From an uncultured Christensenellaceae bacterium (GTDB taxonomy: Bacteria > Bacillota > Clostridia > Christensenellales > Christensenellaceae): a stretch of DNA of 7,749 bases. The notes beneath the pieces were generated by a model. The model worked only from the letters and a program-made list of their open reading frames with translations, made no database searches and was not told the origin of the DNA. The position numbers were made by a program, and so were the translations under genes. The stretch spans positions 1 to 7,749 of the forward strand of contig CAKTFI010000048.1 of assembly GCA_934555865.1 (NCBI GenBank), written 5' to 3'. Shown here one piece after another: positions 5,377 through 7,749 of this stretch (position 1 is the stretch's first letter; every line of letters begins with the position of its first letter).

Positions 5377-5508
5377 GTGAAAAGGCGCGGCAAGAGTGCA
5401 CAGCTGCGGCAGCGGGCCGGGCAGACATTGAACGGATATACCGTGTTTGGACAGATCGCGGATTGCCCGCCGGGGCCGATCCGCTACTATTTGAAAAAAG
5501 AGCCATAA
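5377..5508 (+). CDS. Hypothetical small basic protein upstream of rbgA
   Basis: I do not recognise this ORF. From the GTG at 5377 it would encode 43 residues, basic in the first third (KRRGKSAQLRQR) and with a more protein-like C-terminal half that includes GYTVFGQIADCPPGPIRYYL. AGGAGG (5368-5373) lies just 3 nt before the GTG, closer than ideal. A longer in-frame start at the ATG 5323 overlaps the promoter -10 and has no RBS, so it is unlikely. The TAA stop lies 3 nt before the rbgA ATG, which has a poor RBS of its own; this spacing suggests translational coupling and is the best argument that the ORF is real. No signal peptide, membrane segment or lepB-like motif is seen. Codon bias is mixed and a second frame across 5334-5450 also looks partly coding, so a decayed gene or untranslated leader is possible. 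Confidence 0.35.
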   Translation: MKRRGKSAQLRQRAGQTLNGYTVFGQIADCPPGPIRYYLKKEP

Positions 5509-5511
5509 GAG

Positions 5512-6381
5512 ATGAACGAAAAACAGAAACAATTGACCGTACAGTGGTACCCGGGGCATATGACCAAAGCCAAGCGGGCCTTGCAGGAAAAGCTCAAGAT
5601 GATCGACATGGTCATCGAGGTGGTGGACGCCCGCGCGCCTAAGAGCACGCGCAACCCGGACTTTGACAGTCTGTTCGCGGGCAAGGCGCGCATGCTCATC
5701 CTGAACAAGGCCGACCTGGCCGACCCGGCGGCGACCAAGCGTTGGGTGGCGCATTTTGCGGCGCAGGGCATCTATGCGGTCGCGTATTCCGCCATCGGGG
5801 GCAACGCCCGCGCTTTGCAGAAGCAAATCGAGCAGGCCGCGGCGGAAATATACGAAAAATATAAGAAGAAGGGCGTCAACAAGACGGTGCGCACCTGCGT
5901 CTGCGGGATCCCCAATGTGGGCAAGTCGGCCATCTTGAATCGCCTGATCGGCGAAAAGCGCCTGAAGGAGGGCAACAAGCCGGGCGTGACCCGAGGGCTT
6001 ACCTGGGTGCGGCTGAGCCCGTACCTCGAATGCATGGACTCGCCAGGGCTTTTGTGGCCGAAGATCCGCGACGAGCGCGCGGGGGCGATCATTGCGCTCA
6101 TCGGGAGCGTGCGGCAGGAGATCCTGGACGAGGAGGAACTCGCATACTACCTGATCCGCCTGCTTTCGGAGGTGCGCCCAGACCTGCTGCGCGATCGCTA
6201 TCGCATCGACGAGATCCCCGAGGACGCCTATGAGGCATTGCAGGAGATCTGCCGCAAGCGGGGCTTCCTCATGCGCGGCGGCGTGGCCGATCTGGAGCGC
6301 GGCTGCAAGACGCTTTTGGAGGAATTCCGAAACGGCAAGCTCGGCACCATCACCTTTGAATTGCCGCGGGAGGGGGAATAA
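5512..6381 (+). CDS. rbgA: Ribosome biogenesis GTPase RbgA (YlqF)
   Basis: RbgA is a circularly permuted GTPase needed for late 50S subunit assembly in Gram-positives; it works on a 45S-type intermediate before uL16 and other late proteins are added. The 289 residues show the permuted G-motif order: G4 NKADL (65-69), G5-like YSAIGG (92-97), G1 GIPNVGKSAILNRL (132-145), the G2 Thr in KPGVTRG (156-162) and G3 DSPGLLWPK (176-184). The N-terminal WYPGHM (12-17) includes the His equivalent to the catalytic His9 of the Bacillus protein. The C-terminal helical domain (about 205-289) is the ANTAR-like rRNA-contacting part. The start ATG has no good Shine-Dalgarno and follows the upstream small ORF stop by 3 nt. 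It is separated from rnhB by a single base. Identification is secure. Confidence 0.98.
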   Translation: MNEKQKQLTVQWYPGHMTKAKRALQEKLKMIDMVIEVVDARAPKSTRNPDFDSLFAGKARMLILNKADLADPAATKRWVAHFAAQGIYAVAYSAIGGNARALQKQIEQAAAEIYEKYKKKGVNKTVRTCVCGIPNVGKSAILNRLIGEKRLKEGNKPGVTRGLTWVRLSPYLECMDSPGLLWPKIRDERAGAIIALIGSVRQEILDEEELAYYLIRLLSEVRPDLLRDRYRIDEIPEDAYEALQEICRKRGFLMRGGVADLERGCKTLLEEFRNGKLGTITFELPREGE

Positions 6382-6382
6382 G

Positions 6383-6994
6383 ATGCAGCCGCTCGAAGGG
6401 TTTTATGCAAACGAACTGCGCTGTGCCGCCGAAGGCGGGCGATTGGCCGGGGCGGACGAGGCAGGGAGAGGCCCGCTCGCGGGGCCGGTCGTCGCGGCGG
6501 CGGTCATCCTCCCGGCGGAGGACTTCCTCCCTGGGGTGAACGACTCCAAAAAGCTCTCGGAAAAGAAGCGCGAAGCGCTCTATGAAGAGATTCTTGCGCA
6601 CGCGGTCGGGTGTGGCATCGGCATCGCCACGGTGGAGGAGATCGAGCGGGAAAACATCCTGGGCGCGACGCGGCTGGCCTTTGCGCGGGCGATCGCGCAG
6701 CTCCCGCCGCCGTTCACGCTGTATACCGACTATATCACGGGGCTGGACATCCCCCTGCCCTATACGCCGATCGTCAAGGGCGACGCCAAAGTGTATTCCA
6801 TCGCGGCGGCCTCCATCCTGGCCAAGGTGACGCGGGACCGCATGATGCGCGCCTATGCGGAAGAATATCCGGAATATGGCTTTGACAAGCACAAGGGGTA
6901 CGGTACGGCGGCGCATACCGAGGCGATTTTGCGCTATGGGCCCTGCCCGCTGCACCGGCGGAGCTTCCTGAAAAAGCTGTATGCGGACACCTGA
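6383..6994 (+). CDS. rnhB: Ribonuclease HII
   Basis: RNase HII cleaves RNA in RNA-DNA hybrids and incises at single ribonucleotides misincorporated in DNA, starting ribonucleotide excision repair. The 203-residue protein has the short, E. coli-like architecture without the N-terminal extension of Bacillus RnhB. The DEDD metal-binding residues are visible: Asp25 and Glu26 in GADEAGRGPLAGPVVAAAV, Asp116 in LYTDYI, and Asp152 in AKVTRDRMM. Other family blocks are VNDSKKLSEKKRE (52-64), IVKGDAKVYSIAAASILAKVTRD (130-152) and HKGYGTAAH (170-178). The start at 6383 is chosen because the frame further 5' lies inside rbgA and AGGGGG (6371-6376) is well placed 6 nt upstream. It overlaps yraN by 14 nt. 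Confidence 0.98.
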   Translation: MQPLEGFYANELRCAAEGGRLAGADEAGRGPLAGPVVAAAVILPAEDFLPGVNDSKKLSEKKREALYEEILAHAVGCGIGIATVEEIERENILGATRLAFARAIAQLPPPFTLYTDYITGLDIPLPYTPIVKGDAKVYSIAAASILAKVTRDRMMRAYAEEYPEYGFDKHKGYGTAAHTEAILRYGPCPLHRRSFLKKLYADT

Positions 6995-7349
6995 GCAGCG
7001 CCTGGGCGAGCTGGGCGAGCGCCTGGCCGCGGACTATGTGCAGAAAAAGGGGATGCGCATCCTCGAACGCAATTACCGCATCCGCGGCGGGGAGATCGAC
7101 CTCATCGCGCAGGATGGGGACGAGGTGGTCTTTATCGAGGTGAAGGCGCGCACCTCGCGCGAATTCGGCCGCGGGGTGGAGGCGGTGGACGCCAAAAAGC
7201 AGCGCGCCCTGCTGCGCACGGCGAGGTTGTACCTCTACCGCCACGGCGGGTGGGAACAACCGGCGCGTTTTGATGTCGTGGAACTGGATTTTTCGGACAA
7301 ACCGGCGCATCTGCGCTATTGGAAGAATGTCATTTTTGAAATAACCTGA
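6981..7349 (+). CDS. yraN: UPF0102 family nuclease-like protein YraN
   Basis: YraN belongs to UPF0102, a family with a restriction-endonuclease-like fold related to archaeal Holliday junction resolvases. Its cellular role is not established, though its constant position beside rnhB and comM points to DNA metabolism. The 122-residue product is full length. Visible motifs: RLGELGERLAADYVQKKG (7-24, N-terminal helix), LERNYR (28-33), the active-site set GEIDLIAQDGDEVVFIEVKAR with Asp40, Glu53 and Lys55, and RFDVVEL (96-102). The ATG lies inside rnhB (14-nt overlap) and has no clear RBS, so translation is probably coupled to rnhB. The stop is 19 nt before comM. Confidence 0.95.
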   Translation: MRTPEQRLGELGERLAADYVQKKGMRILERNYRIRGGEIDLIAQDGDEVVFIEVKARTSREFGRGVEAVDAKKQRALLRTARLYLYRHGGWEQPARFDVVELDFSDKPAHLRYWKNVIFEIT

Positions 7350-7368
7350 AAAAAGGGAGGAAAGCGAT

Positions 7369-7749
7369 ATGCTGGCAAGCGTGTGGAGCGGCGGGCTGTA
7401 TGGCCTCGATGGATATCCGGTGCATATCGAAGTGGACTGCTCGGCCGGGCTCCCGTATTGGGAGATCGTGGGACTGCCGGATGCGGCCGTCAAGGAGAGC
7501 CGCGAGCGGGTGCGTTCCGCGCTTAGGAACAGCGGATATACCTATCCGACCGGGCGCATCATCGTCAACATGGCGCCGGCCGACCAGCGCAAGGAGGGGC
7601 CGATCTATGACCTCGCCATCGCGGTGGGCATGCTCAAGGTCTCGGGGCAGCTGGAAGCAGGGGCCTTTGCGGATGCGCTCTTTTTCGGGGAGCTTTCGCT
7701 CAACGGAGAGGTGCGGCCGGTCCGCGGCATCCTCCACATGGTGATCGAC
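7369..7749 (+). CDS. comM: ComM/YifB-type Mg-chelatase-like AAA+ protein, N-terminal part (3' partial)
   Basis: The first 127 codons of a YifB/ComM-family gene run to the window end. In Haemophilus, Vibrio and Acinetobacter, ComM is a hexameric helicase that promotes branch migration during natural transformation; in Clostridia the role is inferred only. The visible part is the N-terminal Lon-protease-like (ChlI) domain: GLDGYPVHIEVDCSAGLPYWEIVGLPDAAVKESRERVRSALRNSG, then IIVNMAPADQRKEGPIYDLAIAVGML and FFGELSLNGEVRPVRGIL. The Walker A, Walker B and C-terminal domains should follow outside the window. RBS GGGAGG (7355-7360) is 8 nt before the ATG, the strongest site in this unit, so it may initiate independently of yraN. 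No promoter is evident in the 19-bp gap. Confidence 0.95.
   Translation, partial: MLASVWSGGLYGLDGYPVHIEVDCSAGLPYWEIVGLPDAAVKESRERVRSALRNSGYTYPTGRIIVNMAPADQRKEGPIYDLAIAVGMLKVSGQLEAGAFADALFFGELSLNGEVRPVRGILHMVID

Noticed and set aside
5368..5405. Resemblance to a cobalamin riboswitch core (CCGGTGAAAAGGC...)
   Set aside because: Only a short GGTGAAAA-like stretch matches; the conserved GGGAA box, the ACUGU segment and the later core elements are missing, and rbgA is not a B12-related gene.
5325..5511. Possible SRP RNA, RNase P RNA or other housekeeping RNA gene
   Set aside because: None of the hallmark sequences (for example the SRP RNA GGAA tetraloop with its symmetric loop, or the RNase P GAGGAAAGTC block) is present, and no terminator follows.
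5217..5642. 141-codon plus-strand open frame spanning the terminator and running into rbgA
   Set aside because: It reads through the terminator hairpin and 130 bases into rbgA in the wrong frame, so as a whole it is not a gene; only its middle looks faintly protein-like, as noted in the findings.
6230..6382. Upstream extension of the rnhB reading frame
   Set aside because: It overlaps rbgA and gives an unconserved Arg/Ala-rich stretch; 6383 has a proper RBS and matches E. coli-type RNase HII length.
7315..7368. Possible promoter before comM
   Set aside because: TTGGAA followed by ATAACC-like bases is too far from consensus and the spacing is poor; co-transcription with yraN is simpler.
1..7749. 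Mobile elements, CRISPR arrays, tRNA/rRNA genes, toxin-antitoxin or defence genes
   Set aside because: No transposase, phage or integrase frame, no regularly spaced repeats, no tRNA-like cloverleaf and no defence-type ORF was seen; almost all sequence is covered by conserved housekeeping genes.

Overview
This window is a dense stretch of bacterial housekeeping genes, all on the + strand. It comes from a GC-rich (roughly 60% by eye) member of the Firmicutes/Bacillota, most likely class Clostridia. The gene order, smc-ftsY-ylxM-ffh-rpsP-khpA-rimM-trmD-rplS followed by rbgA-rnhB-yraN-comM, is the classic Gram-positive arrangement. The short FtsY without a long acidic A-domain, the presence of YlxM, the strong Shine-Dalgarno sites and an L19-type mRNA leader all fit. 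A GC-rich clostridial family such as Oscillospiraceae/Ruminococcaceae is a reasonable guess, but the sequence alone does not settle it.

Positions 1-1269 hold the 3' end of smc (ABC ATPase head of the chromosome-condensation protein) and complete ftsY (SRP receptor). Positions 1270-1322 carry a near-consensus sigma-A promoter that overlaps the ylxM ribosome binding site. Positions 1323-2974 hold ylxM and ffh, so both SRP GTPases and the small SRP-linked helix-turn-helix protein sit together. Positions 3022-4779 hold rpsP (bS16), khpA (KH RNA-binding protein), rimM (30S maturation, binds S19) and trmD (tRNA m1G37 methyltransferase), with short gaps or overlaps that imply translational coupling. 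An extended -10 promoter sits across the end of trmD, followed by an mRNA leader that looks like the known L19 leader, then rplS (bL19) and a perfect 15-bp-arm intrinsic terminator at 5226-5256.

A second transcription unit starts after the terminator. Its roughly 250-bp front part has a plausible promoter (5296-5324) and a small unrecognised ORF ending 3 nt before rbgA. In many relatives this place is taken by lepB (signal peptidase I), which is absent here. Then come rbgA (50S assembly GTPase), rnhB (RNase HII), yraN (UPF0102 nuclease-like) and the first 127 codons of a comM/yifB-like AAA+ gene that runs off the window.

Functionally the window links co-translational membrane targeting (Ffh, FtsY), ribosome parts and maturation (bS16, bL19, RimM, RbgA, KhpA), tRNA modification (TrmD) and genome maintenance (Smc, RNase HII, YraN, ComM). 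I found no mobile element, CRISPR array, tRNA or rRNA, and no convincing new system. The points most worth checking are the 5257-5511 interval, the promoter that removes the ylxM RBS from its own transcript, and the rplS promoter/leader.
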